Origin: Shewanella electrica
GTDB lineage: Bacteria; Pseudomonadota; Gammaproteobacteria; Enterobacterales; Shewanellaceae
DNA length: 64,000 nt
Assembly (NCBI RefSeq): GCF_022321485.1
Contig: NZ_JAKOGG010000010.1
Span: 55,316 to 119,315 of the forward strand
Reading direction: 5' to 3'
A program made the position numbers and the translations under genes. Under the pieces are notes generated by a model. It had not been told where the DNA came from. It made no database searches and saw nothing but the letters and a program-made list of their open reading frames with translations. Shown in pieces: positions 55,003 through 64,000 of the stretch. Position 1 is the first letter of the stretch. Each line of letters starts with the position of its first letter.

Positions 55003-56157
55003 ATGAAGAATCTATGTAACAGAACTGGCTTACAGGCCGGTGCGGGTTTGTTACTGCTTGGAACCTCATTAATGAGCATGACCGTCGCTGCAGCGCAATC
55101 GGTCATTATTACCGTTACCAAAGGCTTCGGTGTGACGTTGTACGCCACTGATCTTGGTGACGCCAGACAGATTGCCGTCGGAGATGACGGCACGCTGTTT
55201 GTTGGTTCCCATAAAAGTGGCTCAATCACTGCGCTAGTGGATAGTAACAATGACGGTCGCGTTGATCGCCGTTACTTAGTGGCCAAAGATCTGGATTTTC
55301 CAGAGGCGTTAGCGTTTCACGACGGCAATCTTTATGCGGCCGTGAATGATCGAATCGTGGTGTTCAATAATATTGAACAACGTCTTAGGCGTCCGGTACG
55401 TCCGGTAGAGGTTTACGACCGCCTACCAAGCCAGGCAAAGAAGAGTGTCCGCGGTATGAAGTTTGGTCCTGACGGTCGACTTTATGTCGCTATTGGGGCG
55501 CCGTGTAACGTCTGTGAACCGGTATCGCCATTTGGCAGTATTATTGCGATCGATTTACAGCGTGGGGGCGAAGCGCGCCAAATCGCCACCGGCATTCGTC
55601 AGGTTGTCGGCATGGATTGGTCGCCGCAAAACAACAAGTTATGGTTTGCAGATAGCAGCCGTGAATGGATGGGTGACAATATTCCACCGGATGAGATCAA
55701 TCGTATTGATGCGCCGGGCAGTAACTTTGGTTTCCCGTACATCCACGGTAAAGATATTGAAGAGCCAGCGTACGAGATGCCAAAAAGTCTCAAAACAGTG
55801 GCGCCAGTGTTTGAACTACCCGCCCATGTCGCACCGCGGGATATTCTATTTTATCGCGGTCAGCAATTCCCTGAGGAATACCATAACCAACTACTGGTGG
55901 CGGAGAATGGTTCGTGGAACCGCTCTAGCAAGGTCGGCTATCAAGTGGTTATGTTGAAAATGGCGGGCGAGAAAGTGGTTGAACGCACCACAGTGCTGAG
56001 TTTCCTTGATGGTGAGTTTCCAATGGCGCGGCCTTATGGTTTGGCGATGGCACCCGACGGATCGGTGTATATATCAGACGATCTGAAAGGCAATATTTAT
56101 CGTCTGTATTACAAAGGCAACAGCGCTGAAGATAGCGAACAAGAAAGTCAGGACTAA
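55003..56157 (+). CDS. Secreted PQQ-type sugar dehydrogenase-like beta-propeller protein
   Basis: Related to soluble glucose/sorbosone dehydrogenases (GSDH family). The 384 residues have a signal peptide (about 1-30, MTVAAAQ) and a six-bladed propeller of repeated DGTLFVGS, DGRLYVAIG, DGSVYISDD and N-x-W-x-A-type motifs. A short GAPCNVCEP loop (near 165) has a CxxC that could bind a cofactor or form a disulfide. PQQ use is a family expectation and cannot be shown here. It sits between parE and parC, 29 bp and 33 bp apart, and so is probably cotranscribed with topoisomerase IV without an obvious functional link. Confidence 0.87.
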   Translation: MKNLCNRTGLQAGAGLLLLGTSLMSMTVAAAQSVIITVTKGFGVTLYATDLGDARQIAVGDDGTLFVGSHKSGSITALVDSNNDGRVDRRYLVAKDLDFPEALAFHDGNLYAAVNDRIVVFNNIEQRLRRPVRPVEVYDRLPSQAKKSVRGMKFGPDGRLYVAIGAPCNVCEPVSPFGSIIAIDLQRGGEARQIATGIRQVVGMDWSPQNNKLWFADSSREWMGDNIPPDEINRIDAPGSNFGFPYIHGKDIEEPAYEMPKSLKTVAPVFELPAHVAPRDILFYRGQQFPEEYHNQLLVAENGSWNRSSKVGYQVVMLKMAGEKVVERTTVLSFLDGEFPMARPYGLAMAPDGSVYISDDLKGNIYRLYYKGNSAEDSEQESQD

Positions 56158-56190
56158 GCGGTACCAAGCACCGACAGGAATAACAATTAA

Positions 56191-58488
56191 ATGAGTGATT
56201 CAATTGATCTAAGCATGGATGGCGTTGAGCAGATGCCACTTCGGCGCTTTACCGAAGATGCCTATCTGAACTACTCGATGTACGTCATCATGGATCGCGC
56301 CTTGCCACATATTGGTGACGGCCTGAAACCGGTGCAACGTCGTATCATTTACGCCATGAGTGAGCTGGGTTTATCGGCCACTGCCAAATACAAAAAGTCG
56401 GCGCGTACCGTGGGTGACGTGCTGGGTAAATACCATCCGCACGGTGACAGCGCTTGTTACGAAGCCATGGTATTGATGGCGCAACCATTTACTTATCGCT
56501 ATCCGCTGGTGGATGGGCAAGGTAACTGGGGCGCGCCAGACGATCCGAAATCGTTCGCGGCAATGCGTTATACCGAATCGCGCCTGTCGCGTTTCTCTGA
56601 AGTGCTGCTCAGTGAGCTGGGGCAAGGCACGGTAGAGTGGGGCAGCAACTTTGATGGCACCTTAAAAGAGCCATTAACCATGCCAGCACGGCTGCCGCAT
56701 ATTCTGCTTAATGGTATCACCGGTATTGCGGTTGGTATGGCGACCGATATTCCGCCACATAACGCACGTGAAGTCGCTGCCGCTTGTATCGAGCTGCTCG
56801 ACAATCCTAATGCGAGCCTTGAGCAGTTGATGGAGATTGTGCCTGGGCCGGATTATCCAACGGCGGCGGAAATCATCACACCTTCGGCAGACATTGCCAA
56901 AATTTATGAAACTGGCCGCGGCTCGGTTAAAGCGCGGGCGGTGTACACCATGGAAGATGGTGAAATTGTGGTAACAGCGTTGCCGCACCAAGCCAGCTCT
57001 TCCAAAATCATCGAGCAGATTGCTGCGCAAATGCAGGCTAAAAAGCTGCCGATGGTGACAGATTTACGTGATGAGTCCGACCACGAAAACCCCGTGCGCT
57101 TGGTGATCGTACCGCGCTCTAACCGTATCGATTGTAAGCAGTTGATGGCGCACTTATTTGCCACCACTGAGCTAGAAAAGCACTATCGCATTAACCTCAA
57201 CGTGCTGGGCCTAGATGGCCGCCCGCAGGTGAAAGGCTTAAAACAGATGCTGTCCGAGTGGCTGGTATATCGTACTCAAACGGTACGTCGCCGCTTAGAG
57301 TTCCGCTTAGACAAAGTACTGTCACGCCTGCATATTCTTGAAGCCTTGATGATCGCCTTCCTCAACATTGATGAAGTGATTGAGATTATTCGCTTCCACG
57401 ATGACCCAAAAGCGGAGTTGATGCGTCGCTTTAACCTCAGTGACAAGCAAGCCGAAGCGATCCTTGAGTTAAAACTGCGTCATCTCGCCAAATTGGAAGA
57501 GATGAAAATCCAAGGCGAACAAGATGAATTAGCCAAAGAGCGTGACGCATTGCAGCAACTGCTAGGCTCCGAACGTCGTCTAAAAACGCTGATTAAGAAA
57601 GAGTTAAAAGCAGATGCCGAAACCTATGGTGACGACCGCCGTTCACCGCTGATTGAACGCGCCGAGTCTAAGGCATTGTCTGAGCAAGATTTGGTACCGA
57701 CCGAAGCAGTGACTGTCATTCTGTCGGAAAAAGGCTGGGTACGTTGCGCCAAAGGGCATGACATTGATGCCACTGCGCTATCTTACAAAGCTGGCGACCA
57801 GTTCCTCTGTGCAGCACCGGGACGCAGCAATCAGCAAACGGTGTTTATTGACAGTTCTGGCCGTGCTTTTGCTACTGACACGCATACCTTGCCATCGGCG
57901 CGTAGCCAGGGTGAACCAATCACCACCCGCTTTAACCTCGCACCAGGTGAGCAGATGGAGCATGTGCTGCTTGGTGATGATAGCAGCCGCTACTTGCTAG
58001 CCAGTGATGCCGGTTATGGCTTTATTTGCGAATACAAAGACATGGTATCGCGCAATAAAGCGGGTAAGGTGTTGTTGAGCCTGCCTAAAAATGCCAAAGC
58101 GCTAACGCCTAAGCAGCTAGATAATTCGGTGCCGAACGATATTCTCGCCATCACCAATGAAGGCCGCATGTTGGTGTTTGATGTCGCCGCCTTGCCACAG
58201 TTAGGCAAAGGTAAAGGCAACAAGATTATTGGTATTCCATCGGAACGTGCCGCTAACCGCGAAGAGTTGCTTAGCCATTTACAGCTGTTGCCACAAGGCG
58301 CCAGTGTGACCTTGTGGGCTGGTAAGCGTAAGTTGACCCTCAAGCCATCAGACATCGAGCATTATCGTGGTGAACGTGGTCGCCGTGGTAGTAAGTTGCC
58401 TCGTGGCTTGCAACGCGTTGATAGTGTGGAAGTGACTGTAGAAGCAAGTGCAGATATTGCCGCGCCAACGCCAGACAGTGAGGAATAA
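56191..58488 (+). CDS. parC: DNA topoisomerase IV subunit A ParC
   Basis: DNA-cutting subunit of topoisomerase IV. The 765 residues comprise the winged-helix breakage domain with the catalytic Tyr at 127 (AAMRYTESR), a tower and coiled-coil region (about 360-480), and a C-terminal beta-pinwheel with degenerate blades. The quinolone-determining segment reads [10 protein letters not shown]; Ser87 and Glu91 correspond to E. coli Ser80 and Glu84, so no classic resistance change is present. It is the last gene before a strong terminator. Confidence 0.98.
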   Translation: MSDSIDLSMDGVEQMPLRRFTEDAYLNYSMYVIMDRALPHIGDGLKPVQRRIIYAMSELGLSATAKYKKSARTVGDVLGKYHPHGDSACYEAMVLMAQPFTYRYPLVDGQGNWGAPDDPKSFAAMRYTESRLSRFSEVLLSELGQGTVEWGSNFDGTLKEPLTMPARLPHILLNGITGIAVGMATDIPPHNAREVAAACIELLDNPNASLEQLMEIVPGPDYPTAAEIITPSADIAKIYETGRGSVKARAVYTMEDGEIVVTALPHQASSSKIIEQIAAQMQAKKLPMVTDLRDESDHENPVRLVIVPRSNRIDCKQLMAHLFATTELEKHYRINLNVLGLDGRPQVKGLKQMLSEWLVYRTQTVRRRLEFRLDKVLSRLHILEALMIAFLNIDEVIEIIRFHDDPKAELMRRFNLSDKQAEAILELKLRHLAKLEEMKIQGEQDELAKERDALQQLLGSERRLKTLIKKELKADAETYGDDRRSPLIERAESKALSEQDLVPTEAVTVILSEKGWVRCAKGHDIDATALSYKAGDQFLCAAPGRSNQQTVFIDSSGRAFATDTHTLPSARSQGEPITTRFNLAPGEQMEHVLLGDDSSRYLLASDAGYGFICEYKDMVSRNKAGKVLLSLPKNAKALTPKQLDNSVPNDILAITNEGRMLVFDVAALPQLGKGKGNKIIGIPSERAANREELLSHLQLLPQGASVTLWAGKRKLTLKPSDIEHYRGERGRRGSKLPRGLQRVDSVEVTVEASADIAAPTPDSEE

Positions 58489-58510
58489 CTTGCTGTTATC
58501 TGTCTCATAG

Positions 58511-58547
58511 ACAACAAAAAGCCCCGCATGTCGGGGCTTTTTGTTGT
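58511..58547 (+). terminator. Rho-independent terminator of parC
   Basis: A 16-bp stem (58511-58526 with 58532-58547; core AAAAAGCCCCG/CGGGGCTTTTT) around CATGT, with T-rich flanks. Confidence 0.94.
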
Positions 58548-58638
58548 AAAGGATGTTTTGCTCAGTGACTTGGGAGATAAACCTAAGTTCGTCAAACGCT
58601 CACCTAGGCTTGAGCCGTTTACACAATGCTGTGCAGGC

Positions 58639-58830
58639 TTATGCCACTTCGTAATAATTGGGTTCTAGCTCTAACTGCTGCTCAATAATAATGGCAGCCA
58701 TCTTGGTGCATTTGCCGCATTGATCACCTACACCCAGCCGTTTTCTTACATCCTTTAAGCTGGTATCTCCTTGACTAACGGCCTGCTTAATTTGGGTGTC
58801 GGTAATTGCATGACACAGGCAGACGTACAT
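58639..58830 (-). CDS. bfd: Bacterioferritin-associated ferredoxin Bfd
   Basis: A [2Fe-2S] protein that reduces bacterioferritin cores to release iron. The 63 residues have the four cluster cysteines in the usual CxC...CxxC arrangement: MYVCLCHAITD at the start and VGDQCGKCTKMA near 35-46. I chose the ATG at 58830 with GGAGAT upstream; a longer frame from 58899 has no family support. No bacterioferritin gene adjoins. A Fur-box-like site lies just upstream, fitting derepression under iron limitation. Confidence 0.93.
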   Translation of the reverse strand: MYVCLCHAITDTQIKQAVSQGDTSLKDVRKRLGVGDQCGKCTKMAAIIIEQQLELEPNYYEVA

Positions 58831-58880
58831 GGCGATATCTCCGCAGTGAAAATCAAATTCATCGTTGTGGATAGGATTAT

Positions 58881-58900
58881 AAGTGAAAACTATTCTCATT
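58881..58900. promoter_or_regulatory. Fur-box-like site upstream of bfd
   Basis: AAGTGAAAACTATTCTCATT, on the minus strand AATGAGAATAGTTTTCACTT, agrees with the Fur consensus AATGATAATnATTATCATTT at about 15 of 19 positions, about 50 bp before the bfd ATG. Confidence 0.6.
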
Positions 58901-58985
58901 CACAACTCTGTTTTGCGGATTTTTTAAACTTCATCACATCTGTGTTAGTGCTCTTGTTTTGGCCTTGAATAGCATGCTTTGTAAA

Positions 58986-59912
58986 TCAATAGCCTGCATT
59001 AACATCCACCAGATTCACCAATGGCTGGCCTTGGCAAAAATACTGATAATTTTCAGCAAAAATTTGTACCACCTGCTCAGGAAAGCTGGGTGCAGCAATG
59101 TGTGGCGTGATGATGGCGTTGGCTTGCTGCCAAATGAGGTGCTCGGCTGACAGTGGCTCTTGCTCAAACACATCAAGCACGGCAGTGAGATCGGCGCGCT
59201 GTTGCAGCAGTTGATACAGCTCATCCAACTTGACGGCCGAGCCGCGCCCGACATTGAAAAAGCTCGCGTGGCGTGGCAGTTGCGCTAGCAGTTCACCATC
59301 AATCAGATGCACGGTTTGTGGTGTATGCGGCAGGGCATTCACCAGTACATCAGCACGACAGACTAATTTTGTTAGTTGGCTGATGTCATACACTGCATCG
59401 AAATGTGCATTGGGACGGCCGCGACGGCTGACACCGATGGCGCTCATGCCAAAGTGATGTGCCGTTTGTGCCAAGTGGCTGCCGATGGAACCGGTGCCTA
59501 ATACCAACAAGGTTTTGCCTTGCAGAGTGCAATATCGCCCCTCTTGCCATCGTCGTTCAGCTTGCTGCGCGGCATATTCTCGCTGCTGGCGGTAGATGCT
59601 GAGCAGATAACCAAACACATATTCGCTCATCAGCGGGCCAAATACCCCTTTAACATTGGTGAGTTGGCAGGTGAGTGGTCGTTTTAATTGCATTAGTTTA
59701 TCGACCCCAGCAAAGGTGCTTTGGAGCCACTTGAGCGAGTGTGCCACTGGGATCAGCGGGGCCGCCATGGCAGGTTCGGCGAGCCAGATATCTGCTTCGG
59801 CCACGTGCGCGGGTTGCTCGTCCACAATCTCTAACTCAGGTAGTGCCAGTGCGGTGATTAACTGGTGATAAATGGCGTTTTCTCGCGTCAGTAACAACAG
59901 CTTGTGTGGCAT
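58986..59912 (-). CDS. D-2-hydroxyacid dehydrogenase (GhrA-like)
   Basis: NAD(P)H-dependent enzyme for glyoxylate, hydroxypyruvate or related 2-oxoacids. The 308 residues show a split catalytic domain and a Rossmann core with LLVLGTGSIGSHLAQ (near 137) and GVSRRGR following, which suggests NADP use. The catalytic Arg is in NALPHTPQT to NVGRGSAV (near 235), Glu in DVFEQEPL (near 259), and His in ITPHIAAPS (near 281). I chose the ATG at 59912 (AAGGGGAA upstream), dropping 26 residues. It is divergent from the DUF3392 gene. Confidence 0.9.
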   Translation of the reverse strand: MPHKLLLLTRENAIYHQLITALALPELEIVDEQPAHVAEADIWLAEPAMAAPLIPVAHSLKWLQSTFAGVDKLMQLKRPLTCQLTNVKGVFGPLMSEYVFGYLLSIYRQQREYAAQQAERRWQEGRYCTLQGKTLLVLGTGSIGSHLAQTAHHFGMSAIGVSRRGRPNAHFDAVYDISQLTKLVCRADVLVNALPHTPQTVHLIDGELLAQLPRHASFFNVGRGSAVKLDELYQLLQQRADLTAVLDVFEQEPLSAEHLIWQQANAIITPHIAAPSFPEQVVQIFAENYQYFCQGQPLVNLVDVNAGY

Positions 59913-59962
59913 TGGCTTCCCCTTTATGCTGTCGAGCGATGTTTTCTCAACAGTGATTGATA

Positions 59963-60295
59963 ATGGACGTAGTAGTTTCTTTTCTGACACGCACGGGCGC
60001 GATGTTACATCCTTGGATGAATGAAATCGCCACGGCGATGGTGTCTTGTATCATTGTGGTGTTTGGCGCTGATTGCAACCGTTGGCTACGCAAGCAGTTG
60101 GGCGCACGCTCATTTTTGCTGCGCACGCTGATTTTTATTCTAGTGAACGCGTTCGGCTTCGGTTTGATTATTGTGGCGGTTAGCCCGTGGTTGGCGGGGC
60201 AATTACGCCATATGCCCGCCATGTGGATGTTGCTATTAGTGTGTGCCATTTTCTTTGGCATCGGCTCTTGGGCGCAGCGTAATCGCCAAAGTTAA
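59963..60295 (+). CDS. DUF3392 inner-membrane protein
   Basis: Function unknown. The 110 residues show three hydrophobic segments: about 20-36 (IATAMVSCIIVVFGADC), 48-75 (SFLLRTLIFILVNAFGFGLIIVAVS) and 82-104 (MPAMWMLLLVCAIFFGIGSWA). The basic N-R-W-L-R-K-Q-L loop after the first helix is family-typical. I prefer the ATG at 59963 over a TTG at 59957; neither has a strong ribosome site. It lies alone between divergent and convergent genes. Confidence 0.85.
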   Translation: MDVVVSFLTRTGAMLHPWMNEIATAMVSCIIVVFGADCNRWLRKQLGARSFLLRTLIFILVNAFGFGLIIVAVSPWLAGQLRHMPAMWMLLLVCAIFFGIGSWAQRNRQS

Positions 60296-60307
60296 CTTGA
60301 ACGAGTG

Positions 60308-61033
60308 TTACTCAAACCAATGCACGTTTTCTACGGCGGGCTGCTGTTGCGCGAGTGCTTGAAAGGCACGATCGGGAAAGTTGGTAAAAATACCATCAAC
60401 ACCTAACTGCTCCAGCGCCTTGATATCATCAACAAAGTCCACGGTGTAGACGTAGGTCTTTAACTGGTGGGCTTTGGCGAGCTGCAACATTTCACGGCTG
60501 ATAAAGTTGATATCCAGATGCAGTGATGTTGGCGCAATGGCGGCAATATCTTGCTCAATACTGAGCGGGATGCCGCCATATAAAATCCCAATCGCCGCTT
60601 GTGGCAAGGCTTGTCTTACCGCTTTGAGATAGCGATGGTTGAATGAAGAGATCACTAGCTGTTCTGGGCTGAAACCAAAATCTTGCAAGAAGTGCGGATA
60701 TTGACGAATAAAAGGCGCCAGCGTATCCACCCCTTTTAATTCAATGTTGACCATCGCGCGGCCTGCCACCAGTTGCATCACCTGCATTAAGGTTGGAATG
60801 GCCTCACCAGCCACCGTGTAATGCTGCAACTGTTGCTGTGTTTGCCGATCAATAACTCCCACGCCAGTGCTTTTAAACTCTAGGCGGCGATCATGAAACA
60901 CATACAGTTCACCGTCGACGAAATGTACGTCCAACTCAACGGCGGTGGCGCCGAGAGTGAGCGCGTATTCAATGGCACTAAGGGTGTTTTCGGGGCGGTG
61001 ACCACTGGCGCCTCGGTGTGCGATAACCAGCAT
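60308..61033 (-). CDS. Glycerophosphodiester phosphodiesterase (GDPD) family protein
   Basis: Splits deacylated phospholipids into glycerol-3-phosphate and an alcohol. The TIM-barrel motifs are VIAHRGASGHRPENTLSA (general acid His near 6, second His follows), VELDVHFVDG (metal Glu and Asp), VFHDRRLE, VNIELKG (near 122) and the closing GVDGIFTNFPD. The 241 residues have no signal peptide, so it is cytosolic (UgpQ-like). I chose the ATG at 61033 with GAGGA upstream; an in-frame start at 61090 adds 19 residues. It lies near psd but not in the same operon. Confidence 0.93.
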   Translation of the reverse strand: MLVIAHRGASGHRPENTLSAIEYALTLGATAVELDVHFVDGELYVFHDRRLEFKSTGVGVIDRQTQQQLQHYTVAGEAIPTLMQVMQLVAGRAMVNIELKGVDTLAPFIRQYPHFLQDFGFSPEQLVISSFNHRYLKAVRQALPQAAIGILYGGIPLSIEQDIAAIAPTSLHLDINFISREMLQLAKAHQLKTYVYTVDFVDDIKALEQLGVDGIFTNFPDRAFQALAQQQPAVENVHWFE

Positions 61034-61173
61034 TAAGACTTCCTCACTTTGATGCGGTGTGAATGGCCATATGGCAACTGCTGGCACCATACATCAATGT
61101 TTTAGCAATAACTATAGACGGTAGCTGAAATTCGCTATCGAGATGAACTGATTTTATTGGGCGGGATTGCCAC

Positions 61174-61201
61174 AAAAACGCCGCGCAAATTAGCGCGGCG
61201 T
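61174..61201 (-). terminator. Rho-independent terminator of psd
   Basis: A 9-bp GC stem (ACGCCGCGC 61178-61186, GCGCGGCGT 61193-61201), 6-nt loop; on the minus strand TTTTTG follows. Confidence 0.87.
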
Positions 61202-61229
61202 CAGATGATATGAGCAGCCAATTACGCCG

Positions 61230-62090
61230 TTAGCGTTTTTTGGCAAAGGCTTGTCCCATACGGGTTACTGCACCGGCGTCGACGCCGTCAGCAAAGCCTT
61301 CGAGTGCGTCTTTTTCAAATAGCATGACGACGGTACTGCCCAGTTTAAAGCGACCCATCTCAGCGCCTTTTTCCAGATGAATGGCTGCTTCACCTTCGGT
61401 GTCGTAATCCCAAACAAACACTTTTTTACCGGTAGGTGGGGTAACCGTACCCGCCCATACGGTTTCGATGCTGGCCACAATGGTCGCGCCAACTAACACC
61501 ATCGCCATCGGGCCAATGTCAGTTTCAAAAATCGCGACGACGCGTTCGTTACGGGCAAATAACCCTGGTACGTGTTGGGCGGTGAGCGGGTTGACCGAAA
61601 ACAGTTCGCCCGGCACATAGATCATTTTTGATAGCGTACCTGCCACCGGCATGTGAATGCGATGATAGTCGCGCGGTGCCAAGTAGATAGTGGCAAAGTC
61701 GCCGTCGTCAAAACGCGCGGCAACCTCTGGCAGATCACCTAGCAGCGCCAGTGATGAATAGTCATGGCCTTTGGCCTGAATGATGCGGCCTTGCTCAATT
61801 GGACCACGTTGGCTGACGGTGCCATCCACCGGATGCACGATAAAGCTGTCATCGTCAAAGAGTGGCCGTGCGCCTGCTTTCAGCTCACGGGTGAAAAACG
61901 CATTAAAGGTTTTGTAAGCAGTGGCTTCGGGCTCGCGCGCTTCCGCCATATCCACGTTGTATTGTTTGATGAACTTACTAATAAACCAAGTCGTGACACC
62001 ACCCAATTCGGCGGCCGCCAGTTTACCTACCAAACGAGATACCAAGTGCTTAGGTAGCAGGTATTGCAGCGTAATTTTTAGCTTATCCAA
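61230..62090 (-). CDS. psd: Phosphatidylserine decarboxylase
   Basis: Makes phosphatidylethanolamine at the inner membrane. The proenzyme cleaves itself at the LGST motif (near residue 252, FKLGSTVV), creating the pyruvoyl group. Earlier motifs are [19 protein letters not shown] (catalytic Asp), [13 protein letters not shown] (catalytic His) and [16 protein letters not shown] placed the start at TTG 62090, because the product then begins (M)[14 protein letters not shown], in line with E. coli and Shewanella Psd, and AGGGAT stands 7 nt upstream. An ATG at 62126 is in frame but would overlap rsgA by 14 bp and add 12 atypical residues. It is probably cotranscribed with rsgA. Confidence 0.93.
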   Translation of the reverse strand: MDKLKITLQYLLPKHLVSRLVGKLAAAELGGVTTWFISKFIKQYNVDMAEAREPEATAYKTFNAFFTRELKAGARPLFDDDSFIVHPVDGTVSQRGPIEQGRIIQAKGHDYSSLALLGDLPEVAARFDDGDFATIYLAPRDYHRIHMPVAGTLSKMIYVPGELFSVNPLTAQHVPGLFARNERVVAIFETDIGPMAMVLVGATIVASIETVWAGTVTPPTGKKVFVWDYDTEGEAAIHLEKGAEMGRFKLGSTVVMLFEKDALEGFADGVDAGAVTRMGQAFAKKR

Positions 62091-62112
62091 TGGTATAAAT
62101 CCCTTGTTATCG

Positions 62113-63177
62113 TTAGATATCATCAATACCCGCGCGGAAATAGCGGGCGTGGCGTTGTTCGCCTAAGCTGGCGATAATTCTGTGGTAGTTGTTGAAACGG
62201 TCTTGGGCAATTTTGCCCGCTTCCACCGCGGCACGTAATTGGCAACCTGGATCATCCAGATGTTTGCAATCACGGAATTTGCAGCCACCGAGGTAGTCGC
62301 GAAATTCAATAAAACACCAACCTACGCGGTCGGCAGGCAGGTGCCATAAGGCAAATTCACGTACGCCGGGAGAGTCGATCAATTTCCCGCCGTCAGCAAA
62401 GTGCATCAGCTTAGAGGTGGTGGTGGTGTGCTGACCGAGACCTGAGTTATCTGAGACGTCACCGGTTTGCAACTCGGCATGAGGCATCAGCGCATTGATC
62501 AGTGATGATTTACCGACACCTGATTGTCCGGCAAAAATACTGGTTTTATGCGCCAGTATTTGGCGCAGTTCATCTAGACCCGTTTCAGTCTTGCTGCTGA
62601 CACACAGTACCTGATAACCAATATCGCGATAACGTTGCAGTGCAGCTTCAATCTCATCGCGGTTGCTGTCATCCAATAGATCGATCTTGTTCAGCACAAT
62701 GATCGGTGGAATATCGGTATCTTCGCTGGCCACTAAATAGCGGTCGATGATCTGCGTGGTAAATTCCGGCAGCACCGACGAGACAATGAGGATCTGATCG
62801 ATATTAGCGGCAACAATTTTGACACCATCATATAAGTCGGGGCGGGTGAGGGAAGATTTACGCGGGTGCACCGCTTCAACCACGCCACCGATGGCGGATT
62901 GGTTCTCCGTGGCGAGGCGCAGTATCACGTTATCGCCAGTCACCAAACTGCCAATGGTACGGCGGATATTGCAGCGCACGATGTCGCCGTCTGCGGTTTC
63001 TACATCCACATGCTGACCAAAGCGCGAGATCACCACGCCCTCTTGTTCAGGGCCGAGATCGCTCTCTTGTAGCTCAACATCTGTTGCAGCAGATTGTGGG
63101 CGACCTTCAAGTCGTTTTTGGTGGTTAGCCTTCATGCGGCGCAGCTGGCCTCGGCTCAGGGGTTTCTTTTTGCTCAC
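62113..63177 (-). CDS. rsgA: Ribosome small-subunit-dependent GTPase A RsgA
   Basis: A late assembly factor that checks the 30S decoding centre. The 354 residues have a basic N-terminal extension, an OB-fold (about 45-100) and a circularly permuted GTPase in which NKID (G4, 163-166) comes before GQSGVGKS (G1, 217-224) and DSPGVREF (G3). The C-terminal zinc-binding segment is [15 protein letters not shown] (near 303-317). It is divergent from orn and upstream of psd on the same strand, the order seen in many gammaproteobacteria. Confidence 0.96.
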   Translation of the reverse strand: MSKKKPLSRGQLRRMKANHQKRLEGRPQSAATDVELQESDLGPEQEGVVISRFGQHVDVETADGDIVRCNIRRTIGSLVTGDNVILRLATENQSAIGGVVEAVHPRKSSLTRPDLYDGVKIVAANIDQILIVSSVLPEFTTQIIDRYLVASEDTDIPPIIVLNKIDLLDDSNRDEIEAALQRYRDIGYQVLCVSSKTETGLDELRQILAHKTSIFAGQSGVGKSSLINALMPHAELQTGDVSDNSGLGQHTTTTSKLMHFADGGKLIDSPGVREFALWHLPADRVGWCFIEFRDYLGGCKFRDCKHLDDPGCQLRAAVEAGKIAQDRFNNYHRIIASLGEQRHARYFRAGIDDI

Positions 63178-63217
63178 TTAAACCTGTAAGATCATGCTGA
63201 TTCGGGGTCAAAGGCCC

Positions 63218-63223
63218 TATAAT
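63218..63223 (+). promoter_or_regulatory. -10 element of orn
   Basis: A perfect TATAAT in the 100-bp space between rsgA and orn, 54 nt before the orn ATG. The matching -35 (TGCTGA near 63195) is weak. Confidence 0.5.
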
Positions 63224-63277
63224 ACACGCTATTGAATAAAAAAGCCTGATTGGGCGATTGCTGGAGTATTAACACAC

Positions 63278-63823
63278 ATGGCTGCCAATGCTGAAAATCT
63301 GATTTGGGTCGATTTGGAAATGACCGGCTTAGAGCCCGCCACAGATCGCATTATCGAAATAGCCACAATTGTGACCGATAAAGAGTTGAACATTTTGGCC
63401 GAAGGGCCAGTGATTGCCGTGCATCAAAGTGATGAGGTGCTGGCAGCGATGGACGACTGGAATCAACAGCATCACGGCGCTTCTGGTTTGATTGACCGCG
63501 TGCGCGCTAGCAACTATTCCGAAGAAGATGCCATTCGTGAAACTATCGCTTTCCTTGAGCAATATGTGCCACAAGGTAAATCGCCAATGTGTGGCAACAG
63601 CATCGGCCAAGACCGCCGCTTTTTGAATAAGTACATGCCAGCGTTGGAAGATTACTTCCACTATCGCAATCTGGATGTCAGCACCATTAAAGAGTTAGTG
63701 CGTCGTTGGCAGCCTGAGTTACTGCAAGATTTTCAAAAGAAAAATACCCACCAAGCGTTGGATGATATCCGTGAATCTGTGGCGGAATTGCAGTTCTATC
63801 GCCAGCGGGTATTTAAAATTTGA
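63278..63823 (+). CDS. orn: Oligoribonuclease
   Basis: A 3'-5' exoribonuclease that finishes RNA decay by degrading dinucleotides, including pGpG from c-di-GMP breakdown. The 181 residues hold all DEDDh sites: VDLEMTG with Asp12 and Glu14, [12 protein letters not shown] (Asp near 112), and [12 protein letters not shown] with the His and last Asp (near 158-163). It is full length. The gene is divergent from rsgA and is followed by a tRNA-Gly gene with its own promoter. Confidence 0.97.
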   Translation: MAANAENLIWVDLEMTGLEPATDRIIEIATIVTDKELNILAEGPVIAVHQSDEVLAAMDDWNQQHHGASGLIDRVRASNYSEEDAIRETIAFLEQYVPQGKSPMCGNSIGQDRRFLNKYMPALEDYFHYRNLDVSTIKELVRRWQPELLQDFQKKNTHQALDDIRESVAELQFYRQRVFKI

Positions 63824-63853
63824 GCATTTAACCAGTAAAAATGCACAATGGGG

Positions 63854-63881
63854 TTGCAGGGCAATAAAATTTCCATATAAT
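63854..63881 (+). promoter_or_regulatory. Stable-RNA promoter of tRNA-Gly
   Basis: TTGCAG (63854-63859), 16-nt spacer, TATAAT (63876-63881), then GCGGCC, a GC-rich discriminator typical of stringently controlled tRNA promoters. Confidence 0.85.
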
Positions 63882-63926
63882 GCGGCCTCACCTTCACTGC
63901 TTCACTTAAGCATTGAAGAGCGGAAT

Positions 63927-64000
63927 GCGACATTAGCTCAGTTGGTAGAGCGATACCTTGCCAAGGTATAGGTCATCGGTTCGAACCCGATATGTCGCTC
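63927..64000 (+). tRNA. tRNA-Gly (GCC), last bases outside the window
   Basis: A full cloverleaf is visible: acceptor GCGACAT with ATGTCGC; D-arm GCTC/GAGC; anticodon stem ATACC/GGTAT with loop TTGCCAA, anticodon GCC at 63960-63962; T-arm ATCGG-TTCGAAC-CCGAT; discriminator T. The window ends at the first C of an encoded CCA. Confidence 0.97.

Overview
The window reads as ordinary chromosomal DNA of a marine-type gammaproteobacterium, most likely Shewanella or a close relative. This rests on gene order: cutA-dsbD next to fxsA and groESL; tolC divergent from nudF-yqiB-cpdA-yqiA-parE-parC; crotonase, DUF2333 and TIGR04219 genes beside tolC; and psd-rsgA divergent from orn. No IS element, prophage, integrase or CRISPR array was seen. 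The assignment is inference from synteny and protein character, not from a search.

Layout. 1-3.7 kb: galK-galM (galM cut by the window edge) behind a Kef-type antiporter. 3.8-11.1 kb: dsbD-cutA, fxsA, a MATE exporter with a DUF4274 gene, and groES-groEL; fxsA and groES each have a sigma32-type promoter. 11.1-21.6 kb: mostly small or poorly known genes (a secreted DUF2541-like protein, a small membrane protein, a carboxymuconolactone-decarboxylase relative without its cysteines, an MDR oxidoreductase, a lipoprotein, DUF4261, RhlE helicase, DUF89 and a secreted unknown), then a secreted GH43 arabinanase with a ricin-type lectin domain and a GNAT acetyltransferase. 21.7-26.0 kb: a LysR regulator divergent from a two-subunit pyruvate carboxylase. 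26.1-30.1 kb: a very large secreted protein joining endonuclease I, an EEP nuclease and two CBM2 modules. 30.7-36.6 kb: SDR, methyltransferase, glutamine amidotransferase, POT transporter, HNH and membrane protein genes. 36.9-43.7 kb: secreted phosphoesterases (NPP family, e(P4)-type nucleotidase, EEP) and an Oar-like TonB-dependent receptor. 44-46.1 kb: dusA and a three-gene small-protein operon behind a sigma54-like promoter. 46.2-58.5 kb: crotonase, DUF2333, outer-membrane protein, tolC and the nudF-to-parC run. 58.6-64 kb: bfd, a 2-hydroxyacid dehydrogenase, DUF3392, GDPD, psd, rsgA, orn and tRNA-Gly(GCC).

Themes. Several loci suit a heterotroph feeding on polymers and nucleic acids at a surface: nuclease with cellulose-type binding modules, arabinanase, three further secreted phosphoesterases, a large TonB receptor and a peptide transporter. 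The rest is housekeeping: protein folding, disulfide relay, topoisomerase IV, cAMP breakdown, phosphatidylserine decarboxylation, ribosome assembly and RNA turnover.

The most original signals are the nuclease-CBM2 fusion, the sigma54-like small-protein operon and a nested inverted repeat overlapping the galK ribosome binding site. Starts were moved from the longest possible start wherever a better-placed Shine-Dalgarno, signal peptide or family alignment supported it; such cases are stated in the entries.
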